DNA of 64,000 nt, taken from Streptomyces ambofaciens ATCC 23877 (lineage in GTDB: Bacteria; Actinomycetota; Actinomycetes; Streptomycetales; Streptomycetaceae). The stretch is from assembly GCF_001267885.1 (NCBI RefSeq), contig NZ_CP012382.1, forward strand, positions 4,513,001 through 4,577,000, in the 5' to 3' direction. This document shows, piece after piece, positions 26,428 to 33,441 of this stretch; the first letter of the stretch is position 1, and each line of letters starts with the position of its first letter. The position numbers and the translations under genes were made by a program. The notes beneath the pieces were generated by a model that was not told the DNA's origin, did no database searches, and was given only the letters and a program-made list of their open reading frames with translations.

Positions 26428-27396
26428 ATGGACACAGCGCGGAACCGGCGACAGGCGGCACCCGGCACCTGCACCGCCTTCGCACGCTTCGTGCTCTGCG
26501 GCGGCGGGGTGGGACTCGCCTCCAGCTTCGCCGTGGCGGCCCTCGCCTCCTGGCTGCCGTGGGCCCTGGCCAACGCCCTGGTCACCGCGGGCTCCACGCT
26601 CCTCGCCACCGAGCTGCACGCCCGCTTCACCTTCGGCGCGGGCCGCAGCGCGACCTGGCGCGAGCACGCGCAGTCGGCCGGCTCGGCGGCGGCGGCGTAC
26701 GCGGTCACCTGCGCGGCCGTGTTCGGCCTGCACTGCATGGTGGCGACGTCCGGTCCGGTGCTGGAGCAGGCCGTCTACCTGTCCGCCTCCGCCCTCGCCG
26801 GCGTCGCGCGGTTCGCGCTCCTGCGCCTGGTGGTCTTCGCGCGCACCCGGTCGCGGGCTTCGGGCGCCGAGGACCGCGCACCGGCCGAGGCGGCGGCCCG
26901 GCCCGCGGTGTCCGGCGCCGAGCGCCCGCACGGGGCACGTCGAGGGGCCTTGGTGCCGTACGGCACCAAGGCCCCGAAGGAACTGCAACACCATCTGCCG
27001 GCCCTAGTACTGCGCCGGCCTTCTGTTTCCGCACGGCCGCCCGGTACTGCTGCGGGGGTGCGGGGATCGCGAATGCGTGACCGGAGACCACCTGCCTGTC
27101 GATGTCCTGCGGTACCCGGGCTTCGTGCCTTCCGCCCGGGCGATCCTGATGGCGCTCGATCCTCCGTTCTTCCCTCTGAATCAATTGCCTGCGGGACCGG
27201 GTCCCGCTCGTACCACGGTGCTGCTGGCGGCGGCCCCTCATCACTGCGGGCCACCCGGTCCGGTCGTCAGCCCCGTCGCCGTCCTGCGACAACCCTGGCT
27301 TCGAGACTCCACCACCGGACCGTCATGCGGGTACTGCTGCCCGGCAGTTCGTGTCTGCCGGGCCTCGCTCGATCTCGACTACGAGAGAAACCATAA
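26428..27396 (+). CDS. GtrA-like membrane protein with anomalous C-terminal read-through
   Basis: From ATG at 26428, residues 1-145 form a GtrA-like unit of four hydrophobic helices ([80 protein letters not shown]). GtrA proteins are linked to lipid-linked sugar flipping. The frame continues for another 180 residues of Arg/Pro/Gly-rich sequence with no domain character, passing through a perfect 32-nt palindrome at 26944-26975 that looks like the gene's own terminator. The native stop was probably lost by a small indel near residue 150-175; the real end is uncertain. Confidence 0.65.
   Translation: MDTARNRRQAAPGTCTAFARFVLCGGGVGLASSFAVAALASWLPWALANALVTAGSTLLATELHARFTFGAGRSATWREHAQSAGSAAAAYAVTCAAVFGLHCMVATSGPVLEQAVYLSASALAGVARFALLRLVVFARTRSRASGAEDRAPAEAAARPAVSGAERPHGARRGALVPYGTKAPKELQHHLPALVLRRPSVSARPPGTAAGVRGSRMRDRRPPACRCPAVPGLRAFRPGDPDGARSSVLPSESIACGTGSRSYHGAAGGGPSSLRATRSGRQPRRRPATTLASRLHHRTVMRVLLPGSSCLPGLARSRLREKP
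26944..26975 (+). terminator. Palindromic terminator inside the extended GtrA-like frame
   Basis: GGGGCCTTGGTGCC-GTAC-GGCACCAAGGCCCC is a perfect 14-bp stem, or one 32-nt palindrome counting the GTAC loop. It would normally mark the end of the GtrA-like gene. Confidence 0.7.
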
Positions 27397-27518
27397 CCAC
27401 GACGCCAGCGAATGTCTACTCCAGCGAGTACAGGTTTGGTGCGCTCGTCGATGAGGTATCCCTTGGGTGATCGGGGAGAGTCGTCGGACTGGCGCGGCAC
27501 GCTTCCCGGCGCAACGGC
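26976..27518. other. Stretch without a recognisable gene
   Basis: About 540 bp between the palindromic terminator and the terminator of the CBS/helicase operon. Frames open here give Arg/Pro-rich or otherwise unconvincing proteins. GC content falls locally (27380-27460) relative to neighbours. A perfect 9-bp hairpin GCCCGGCAG/CTGCCGGGC lies at 27339-27363. It could be decayed mobile DNA; I could not match it to an element. Confidence 0.5.
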
Positions 27519-27550
27519 CAGGGCCCCACCGGCGATCCGGTGGGGCCCTG
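27519..27550 (-). terminator. Terminator of the helicase-CBS operon
   Basis: A perfect 14-bp stem (CAGGGCCCCACCGG and complement) with loop CGAT, 16 bp beyond the CBS gene stop on the minus strand. Confidence 0.85.
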
Positions 27551-27565
27551 ACGTTTCCGCTCGGC

Positions 27566-27877
27566 TCAGGCGGCTGTGGCGGCCGGTGGAGCGAGGGGAC
27601 CGATGAGGTCGGCGATGTCCCGCAGGCGGATCCGGTCCGTGTATCCGGAGCTGTCCCGCACGGCCGTGAGACGGACTCCGTGGACCAGGCCGGTGCACAG
27701 GCCGTCCTCGTCGCGAACGACCAGATGCCCCGCACGTGCGGCGGTCATCACGGACAGCGCCACTTCCACGGTCATGTCCTCCCACACCTGGGGTCCGCCC
27801 GCGTCCGCGGGGTCGGCCGCGCTGCCGTGCGCGGGGTGGGTGCGAGCCGTGCGGAACTGCGTCTGGACCAGCGTCAA
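27566..27877 (-). CDS. CBS-domain small protein
   Basis: 103 residues from TTG at 27877, chosen because AGGAGG lies 6 nt upstream; an ATG at 27916 has no such site. The core (about 35-90) reads MTVEVALSVMTAARAGHLVVRDEDGLCTGLVHGVRLTAVRDS, the helix-strand pattern of one CBS motif, with part of a second. CBS pairs bind adenosyl ligands; a single short copy would need to dimerise. It lies 45 bp behind the DEAD-box helicase gene on the same strand, so it is probably co-transcribed with it. Confidence 0.75.
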   Translation of the reverse strand: MTLVQTQFRTARTHPAHGSAADPADAGGPQVWEDMTVEVALSVMTAARAGHLVVRDEDGLCTGLVHGVRLTAVRDSSGYTDRIRLRDIADLIGPLAPPAATAA

Positions 27878-27922
27878 AGGGTGCCTCCTGCGGAGATGGG
27901 CCGGCTTCCTGATCACGAGGGG

Positions 27923-29419
27923 TTATGCCGCCCCACCGAGGGCGGACCGCCCTGCGGCTGCGCGGCGGGTGGCCGAGGCGGGACGGCGCCGGCCGCGTGA
28001 GGTGGAGCCGCGCTTCTTGGGGCGCTCGGCCACGGGTGCGGTGATGACGACGGGGATGCCGGAGGGTGCCTGGGCGCCGGTGATGCGGTGGAGGTCCTCG
28101 GTGCCCGCGCGGACCTGGGTGGTCTGCGGGACGATGCCCGCGGTGGCCATGAGGCGGGTCATGCCGCGGCGCTGGTTGGGGGTGACCAGGGTGACGACGC
28201 TGCCGGACTCGCCGGCGCGGGCGGTGCGGCCGCCGCGGTGGAGGTAGTCCTTGTGGTCGGTGGGCGGGTCGACGTTGACGACGAGGTCGAGGCTGTCGAC
28301 GTGGATGCCGCGGGCCGCGACGTTGGTCGCCACCAGCACGCTCACGTGTCCGTCCTTGAACTGGGTGAGGGTGCGGGTGCGCTGCGGCTGGGACTTGCCT
28401 CCGTGCAGGGCGGCGGCCCGTACCCCGCTGTTGAGGAGGTGCTCGGTGAGGCGGTCGACGGCGTGCTTGGTGTCCAGGAACATCAGCACCCGGCCGTCGC
28501 GTGCGGCGATCTCGGTGGTGGCCGCGTGCTTGTCGGCGCCGTGGACGTGGAGCACGTGGTGCTCCATGGTCGTGACGGCGCCGGCCGAGGGGTCGACGGA
28601 GTGGACGACGGGGTCGCTGAGGTAGCGGCGCACGAGCAGGTCGACGTTGCGGTCCAGGGTGGCGGAGAACAGCATGCGCTGGCCTTCGGGGCGGACCTGG
28701 TCGAGCAGGGCGGTGACCTGCGGCATGAAGCCCATGTCGGCCATCTGGTCGGCCTCGTCCAGGACGGTGACGGCGACCTGGTCCAGGCGGCAGTCGCCGC
28801 GGGTGATGAGGTCCTTGAGACGCCCGGGGGTGGCGACGACGATCTCGGCCCCGCCGCGCAGCGCGCTCGCCTGCCGGCCGATGGGCATCCCGCCCACCAC
28901 GGTGGCCAGGCGCAGCTTCACCGAGCGGGCGTAGGGGGTGAGGGCGTCGGTGACCTGCTGGGCCAGCTCACGGGTGGGTACGAGCACCAGCCCCAGCGGC
29001 TGCCGGGCCTCGGCGCGCCGTCCGGCCGTGCGGGCCAGCAGGGCCAGCCCGAAGGCCAGGGTCTTGCCGGAACCGGTGCGCCCGCGGCCGAGGACGTCGC
29101 GGCCGGCGAGGGAGTTCGGCAGGGTGGCGGACTGGATCGGGAAGGGGACCGCCACGCCCTGCGAGCCGAGCGCGGCCAGCAGTTCCCGGGGCATGTCGAG
29201 ATCGGCGAAGGCCTCCGTGGAGGGCAGCGCGGGGGTGATCGTCTCGGGGAGGGCGAACTCGCCCTGCATCGCGGCGGGCCGGCGGCCGTGACCGGCGGAG
29301 CGGCTCGGTCCGCCGGAGCGGCGCGGGGCGGGCGAGCCGAAGCGGCTGTTGCCCCTGGCGGAGTCGCCGCCGTTGTTACGGGTGCGGGCGAAACGGTCGT
29401 TCGTACGTGTGCGGTTCAT
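27923..29419 (-). CDS. DEAD-box RNA helicase
   Basis: 498 residues. A basic, Gly/Arg/Asn-rich N-terminus (1-50) precedes the helicase core: Q-motif region VPFPIQSATLPNSLAGRD, motif I GRTGSGKT, Ia PTRELAQQ, Ib ATPGRLKD, II DEADQM (Asp-Glu-Ala-Asp), III SATL, IV VLMFLDTK, V ATNVAARGIH and VI HRGGRTARAG. A basic Arg-rich tail (SRGRRRPASATRRAAAGR) can bind RNA. It belongs to the RhlE/CsdA-like group. The cold-shock protein gene upstream on the same strand suggests a role in cold-induced RNA unwinding. Confidence 0.94.
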   Translation of the reverse strand: MNRTRTNDRFARTRNNGGDSARGNSRFGSPAPRRSGGPSRSAGHGRRPAAMQGEFALPETITPALPSTEAFADLDMPRELLAALGSQGVAVPFPIQSATLPNSLAGRDVLGRGRTGSGKTLAFGLALLARTAGRRAEARQPLGLVLVPTRELAQQVTDALTPYARSVKLRLATVVGGMPIGRQASALRGGAEIVVATPGRLKDLITRGDCRLDQVAVTVLDEADQMADMGFMPQVTALLDQVRPEGQRMLFSATLDRNVDLLVRRYLSDPVVHSVDPSAGAVTTMEHHVLHVHGADKHAATTEIAARDGRVLMFLDTKHAVDRLTEHLLNSGVRAAALHGGKSQPQRTRTLTQFKDGHVSVLVATNVAARGIHVDSLDLVVNVDPPTDHKDYLHRGGRTARAGESGSVVTLVTPNQRRGMTRLMATAGIVPQTTQVRAGTEDLHRITGAQAPSGIPVVITAPVAERPKKRGSTSRGRRRPASATRRAAAGRSALGGAA

Positions 29420-29647
29420 GCGGAACCTTCCTCGACGCGGCGCATATCAAGGAATTCCCGCAGCGGAAAGCAGCACGGAGAACTGCAAGAAAGGCCGGTG
29501 GGCGCGACCACGGAACTGGCCGGCGAAAAAAATGGGGCGGGCGCAGACGCTGAATGAGTGGCGCGACGTGGATGCGGTGTCCGGCGTCCACGAGAATGCA
29601 TCGAGGGAGGCGTCTGCCGTGTGAGAAAACCTGCGGAAAAAGCGAGC

Positions 29648-29685
29648 AGCCGGGGCCCGCACCCCGAAGGATGCGGGCCCCGGCT
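29648..29685 (-). terminator. Terminator of the cold-shock gene
   Basis: A perfect 14-bp stem (AGCCGGGGCCCGCA and complement) with a 10-nt loop, directly beyond the csp stop codon at 29704. It separates csp from the helicase gene. Confidence 0.88.
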
Positions 29686-29703
29686 ACGAAGTACGCGTCA
29701 GCG

Positions 29704-29907
29704 TCAGGCGGGAACGATGTTCTCGGCCGTCGGGCCCTTCTGGCCCTGCGCGATGTCGAAGTTCACCTTCTGGCCTTCGAGGAGCTCGCGGAAGCCCTGG
29801 GCGGCGATGTTCGAGTAGTGGGCGAACACGTCGGCGCCGCCACCGTCCTGCTCGATGAAGCCGAAGCCCTTTTCCGCGTTGAACCACTTCACGGTGCCAG
29901 TAGCCAT
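29704..29907 (-). CDS. Cold-shock protein, CspA family
   Basis: 67 residues, one OB-fold cold-shock domain. RNP1 is KGFGFIEQ (about 13-20) and RNP2 is DVFAHYS (about 27-33); ends with [10 protein letters not shown] as streptomycete Csp proteins do. It binds single-stranded RNA/DNA and melts secondary structure. The ribosome-binding site AAGGAGAAAT precedes the ATG. The gene has 350 bp of upstream DNA before the next gene, room for the long untranslated leader often found in csp genes. Confidence 0.96.
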   Translation of the reverse strand: MATGTVKWFNAEKGFGFIEQDGGGADVFAHYSNIAAQGFRELLEGQKVNFDIAQGQKGPTAENIVPA

Positions 29908-30258
29908 GTCATTTCTCCTTCGGGGCAGTGCGTCGGGGCCCGCACTGTGCGGACTCCGTGTCGCTGCGATGATCACCCCGCCCGGAAAAAGACCGGACAT
30001 ACAAAAGCGCTTCCGTCGGCACAGAGGCCGGGCGGAGGGCGCTTGAAGTTCGGGAACCACAACTGCAACTGAGATCGACAGTAGCACGGCGCAGCGGCCC
30101 GTGTGGGCTGAGAAAATCCATTTCGTTTACTGCGGCAGAGAATCTGTCTGCGCGTTCCGTTTGAATCTCGACCCGCGACAACAGGTATTGCTCCAGCCGG
30201 AGCGCAGCGTTTCGGTGGGTACGCGGCGCACATGGCGGGTGTGGCAGGCGGGTGGGGG
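29908..30258. other. Upstream region of the cold-shock gene
   Basis: 350 bp without a gene. It is AT-richer than its surroundings (about 30000-30190), consistent with promoters and a csp 5' leader on the minus strand. I did not find a convincing hairpin or defined promoter hexamers. Confidence 0.5.
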
Positions 30259-30801
30259 TCACTCACCGGTCGTCCTGGCCACCAGCGCGCCGTACGTCAG
30301 CTGAAGGGCGTCCGCGCCGGCCAGCGCGGTGAGCGCCCCCATGGCGGTGCGGGTGGCGCGCGGCCACAGCAGCTGTCCGGCGGTGAGGGTCGAGGCCACC
30401 CAGACGCTCATGCAGAACGGGCACGTCACCAGCTCGCCGACCGTGTCCTTGGCGCCCTCGGAGCGCGCCTCCTCGTGCAGCTCGGCCGGCCCCTGCGGGC
30501 CCTGGAAGGTGGTGAACGGGGCCCTCAGCGGGCTGGTCACCGAGGCCTTGCTCAGCAGCCGGCTCAGCCGGAAGGTGGCCACCGCGGTCAGTGCCACGTC
30601 CCAGGGCACGGGCCGGTCCGGCAGGGGACGGCCGCGCACCTTGACCGCCGTCACCCACCCGGCTGTGTACACGCCGAAAGCGGTCATGGCCGCCAGGTAA
30701 CCGCGTAGCGGACGGGCCTCCCCCGCCGCGTACGTGTGCTCGGTGTGCCGCAGTCGTCGCCGCAGACGCTCCGCGAAACGGCCGTCAGACGCCGCGCTCA
30801 T
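30259..30801 (-). CDS. DUF1360 membrane protein
   Basis: 180 residues. Hydrophobic segments at about 32-52 (GYLAAMTAFGVYTAGWVTAV), 68-85 and 130-175. Conserved DUF1360 features include TFRLSRLLSKASVTSPLRAPFT and the C-P-F-C motif in LVTCPFCMSVWVA, a likely redox or metal-binding pair at the membrane face. Function is unknown; relatives occur in spore-coat and sporulation contexts in Firmicutes. Its ATG overlaps the stop of a small upstream frame (ATGA). Confidence 0.88.
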   Translation of the reverse strand: MSAASDGRFAERLRRRLRHTEHTYAAGEARPLRGYLAAMTAFGVYTAGWVTAVKVRGRPLPDRPVPWDVALTAVATFRLSRLLSKASVTSPLRAPFTTFQGPQGPAELHEEARSEGAKDTVGELVTCPFCMSVWVASTLTAGQLLWPRATRTAMGALTALAGADALQLTYGALVARTTGE

Positions 30802-30962
30802 GACCGTCGTCCCCCTCCGCCCGCCCGGCCCACGGGGAGCGCTCGCCCGTGCCCGGTGAGCATGTCGATCGCCGCGTCCGCCCTGGAATCACGCTCCAGG
30901 GCGTCGAGCGGCCACAGCATCCGGTTCCGCCCCGTACGGCGACGACCTGGCTTTTCGCTCAT
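30798..30962 (-). CDS. Possible 54-residue protein coupled to DUF1360
   Basis: A short frame starting ATG at 30962 with a weak purine-rich site and ending in an ATGA overlap with the DUF1360 start, the arrangement used for translational coupling. The peptide is basic with a helical segment LWPLDALERDSRADAAIDML and a Gly/Arg tail. No family recognised. The overlap is the main reason to list it; it could be chance. Confidence 0.35.
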   Translation of the reverse strand: MSEKPGRRRTGRNRMLWPLDALERDSRADAAIDMLTGHGRALPVGRAGGGGRRS

Positions 30963-31071
30963 GCGCGGTGGGTCCCCCGGGGAGCAGGGGGCAAACGAAC
31001 GGTCCAGGACTCCAGGAAGCCCGGGGTCGTCCTGCCCCGGCCGAATGCCCCGTTGAGGCAGGATTGATGCC

Positions 31072-31452
31072 ATGCGGACCCGACCTGTGCTGGTGTATGA
31101 CGGTGACTGCCGTTTCTGTACGACGTCAGTCACCTTCCTCGAACGCCTGCTGCGACCCGACTGCTCCCTCACCCCGTGGCAGTTCGCGGACCTGGCCTCT
31201 CTCGGTACCGCTCAGCGGCGGGCCGAGTACGAGGCGCTGTGGATCACCCCCACCGGAGCCGTGTACGGCGGTGCGCAGGCCTTCGCGAGGCTGTTGCTGC
31301 GCGCAGGGAAGGGGTGGGCCGTTCTCGGTGCCCTGCTCACTCTGCCGCCGTTTCGCTGGGTCGCGCACGGCGTCTACAGGATCGTCGCGGACCACCGTGA
31401 CCGCCTGCCGGGCGGGACCGCGGCCTGTGCCCTTCCCGCAGGCCGCCGCTGA
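31072..31452 (+). CDS. DCC-family thiol-disulfide oxidoreductase-like protein (DUF393)
   Basis: 126 residues. The signature YDGDCRFCTTSVTFLERL (about 9-26) has the D-x-D-C-x-x-C centre of DCC proteins, a thioredoxin-like fold. The rest (GAVYGGAQAFARLLL, PPFRWVAHGVYRIVADHRDRL) matches the family. In other bacteria DCC domains are found beside or fused to HTTM (vitamin K carboxylase-like) proteins; here an HTTM gene lies next door in convergent orientation, supporting a shared pathway. Confidence 0.9.
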   Translation: MRTRPVLVYDGDCRFCTTSVTFLERLLRPDCSLTPWQFADLASLGTAQRRAEYEALWITPTGAVYGGAQAFARLLLRAGKGWAVLGALLTLPPFRWVAHGVYRIVADHRDRLPGGTAACALPAGRR

Positions 31453-31463
31453 CGGCGGAGCCG

Positions 31464-31493
31464 AGGGCGGGCCGGGGCCACCCGGCCCGCCCT
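31464..31493. terminator. Bidirectional terminator between DCC and HTTM genes
   Basis: A 13-bp perfect stem (AGGGCGGGCCGGG and complement) with a 4-nt loop, between convergent stops. Confidence 0.8.
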
Positions 31494-31504
31494 TCCGCCC
31501 GCCG

Positions 31505-32590
31505 TCACCGTAGCTTCAGACCGGGGGCCTCGGGCCCGGCCTGCGGCAGCACGGGCCCGCCCGCCGCTTCCTCGCGGGGCCGCGGCAGCCGTACGCCGAG
31601 CCGTCGCGCCGTACGTCGTCCCAGGCGGGGCAGCGAGGTGTAGAAGCGGTCGGGCAGGAACACGGCATCCGCGATGATCATGGCGCCGGAGAAGACCGGC
31701 AGTCCCAGCAGGACCGCGATGCCGGCGTGCATGCCCAGCAGGAGTGCGAGGACGGGGTACTTGAGCCGGCCGAACAGCACGAACGGGAAGGCGACCTGAG
31801 TGAGAACGGTCAGGTAGGTGATGGCCGCGATCGCGAGGGGGTACTGGTCCAGGAAGTGGGAGAGCGCGGGCCAGGGCTGGAAGAGCTCCAGGTGCAGGAC
31901 GTAGTGGAGTGCCGTGCCGTCGGCCCAGTACGAGCCCTGGACCTTGTACAGGCCGGCGGACCCGTAGAGGAAGCAGACCTGCGCCGCGATGACGAACACG
32001 CCGCAGTTGTGCACCACGGTGGTCAAGGTGGCGCGGGCGTCCCGGAGTTGCCGTGCGGTCGGGCCGGGGCCCTTCACCCGCATCGTCGTACCGGCCGCGC
32101 GAGCCGCCTTGCGCCGCTCTCGGCGTGCGTCGAGGGACCAGCGCCGGCCGCACGCGGTGAGTACGAGGTAGAGCGACATCAGCAGGACCAGGTTGTCACC
32201 CCCGTCCGTCATGAAGATCGACCGGGCGTGGAACGACGTCACCACGACGGCGAACAGGAGGGACGTGGCCCGGGTCCGCCAGCCGAGCAGGAACAGCGCG
32301 GACGTCACCAGAGCCACCCCGTAGCACAGCTCGAAGTAGGCGCGGCTGTCCGACAGGAGCAGGAAGCTCCACCAGCCCGTCTGGTCGAAGAGCCGCGCGG
32401 CCAGCGCGGGTGTCCACGGGGAGCCGGGCCCCCAGATCTCGTGACGGTGCGGGAACTCGCGGAGCAGGAAGACCAGGTAGAGGAGCCCGTAGCCGATCCG
32501 CAGCACCGCCGTGGCGTACAGGGAGACCGGCCGGCCGGTGACGAGCGCGAGTGCCGCGGCGGGGAGCTCGCGCATCTGCTCACTTCGCAT
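31505..32590 (-). CDS. HTTM-domain membrane protein (vitamin K carboxylase-like)
   Basis: 361 residues, multi-pass. The HTTM domain spans most of the protein: YATAVLRIGYGLLYLVFLL, ELCYGVALVTSALFLLGW, SLLFAVVVTSFHARSIFMTDGGDNLVLLMSLYLVL (the DGGD loop is characteristic), NCGVFVIAAQVCFLYGSAGLYKVQG and a C-terminal set of helices. The SAGLYKVQGSYWADGTALHY motif follows the family. True vitamin K-dependent carboxylation is not expected; bacterial members have unknown reactions. It overlaps the end of the DUF5819 gene by 11 bp, so the two are an operon. Confidence 0.9.
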   Translation of the reverse strand: MRSEQMRELPAAALALVTGRPVSLYATAVLRIGYGLLYLVFLLREFPHRHEIWGPGSPWTPALAARLFDQTGWWSFLLLSDSRAYFELCYGVALVTSALFLLGWRTRATSLLFAVVVTSFHARSIFMTDGGDNLVLLMSLYLVLTACGRRWSLDARRERRKAARAAGTTMRVKGPGPTARQLRDARATLTTVVHNCGVFVIAAQVCFLYGSAGLYKVQGSYWADGTALHYVLHLELFQPWPALSHFLDQYPLAIAAITYLTVLTQVAFPFVLFGRLKYPVLALLLGMHAGIAVLLGLPVFSGAMIIADAVFLPDRFYTSLPRLGRRTARRLGVRLPRPREEAAGGPVLPQAGPEAPGLKLR

Positions 32591-33320
32591 GGGACGTCAC
32601 CTTCCACCAGGGCAGGAGCCGGTTCTCGACGGGTTTCGGCGGGTTGCCGGCGGCGTCGCTGCCGGGTGCCGCGACGGGGAGCGTGACGACGCGGAGCTGG
32701 ACGAAGTCGATGTCGCGGCCGCGGTCGCCGCGGTGCTCGGCGATGCGGCCGGCGGCGATGTTGCTCACGTACTTCTGGATCATCACGGCCCGTTCCGAGC
32801 GTGCCGTGTCGTCCTTCCCGTGTGTCTCGGCGTAGGAGGCCCAGGCCCGGCGCAGCAGGTTCTGTGCCGTGTGGCTGGGAAACGCCTGGTGTTCGACGGC
32901 CTCGCTGTCCACCGCCGACAGGTCGAACCAGGGACTGACCCGCATCGACCCCTGGGGGCCGGCCTGCGCGGTCCTCGCCAGGACCTGCCGGTTGACGGAG
33001 TCGGGATTGGGCGCGAAGAGCCGCCAGTTCTGTTCGAAGAGGGGGTAGACCCATGCGTCGATCTGCTGGCTGTACCGCCTGGAGGCGGGGTTGGGCGGTG
33101 CCACGTGGAGGAAGACGAGGACGATGTGGACCAGCGTCACGGCCAGGCAGAGGAAGACGGTCGTATGCAGGACCGTTTTCAGGAGGCGCACGCCCAAGGA
33201 CCGTGTTCCGGGCGCGCCCGGTGCGCCGTGGCCTTTCCGCGGCGGACCGGAGCCGGACTGCTCGCTTTCCCGTACAACCGCTGATTCGATTCGGCTGGAC
33301 ACCGCCCACCTTGCCTTCAT
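32580..33320 (-). CDS. DUF5819-family membrane-anchored protein
   Basis: 246 residues from ATG at 33320. One transmembrane helix (TVLHTTVFLCLAVTLVHIVLVFLHV, about 50-72) follows a basic, Ser/Gly-rich cytoplasmic start. The outside domain begins PPNPASRRYSQQIDAWVYPLFEQNWRLFAPNP, the DUF5819 signature. Its pairing with an HTTM gene is recurrent in actinomycetes, and both may act on the same exported substrate; that is inference. Confidence 0.85.
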   Translation of the reverse strand: MKARWAVSSRIESAVVRESEQSGSGPPRKGHGAPGAPGTRSLGVRLLKTVLHTTVFLCLAVTLVHIVLVFLHVAPPNPASRRYSQQIDAWVYPLFEQNWRLFAPNPDSVNRQVLARTAQAGPQGSMRVSPWFDLSAVDSEAVEHQAFPSHTAQNLLRRAWASYAETHGKDDTARSERAVMIQKYVSNIAAGRIAEHRGDRGRDIDFVQLRVVTLPVAAPGSDAAGNPPKPVENRLLPWWKVTSHAK

Positions 33321-33363
33321 GTCTGCTGCCCGCGATCGGTATTTCATCTGGAAACGCACCCGA

Positions 33364-33402
33364 CGGCGCGCGGCGGAATCGGTGTGATTCCGCCGCGCGC
33401 CG
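33364..33402 (-). terminator. Terminator of the ice-binding-like gene
   Basis: A perfect 17-bp stem (CGGCGCGCGGCGGAATC and complement) with loop GGTGT, 40 bp beyond the stop at 33442 on the minus strand. Confidence 0.88.
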
Positions 33403-33441
33403 CCATCGGGGAAGGGGACTCGTCGCAGTCCGAAAGGCCGC

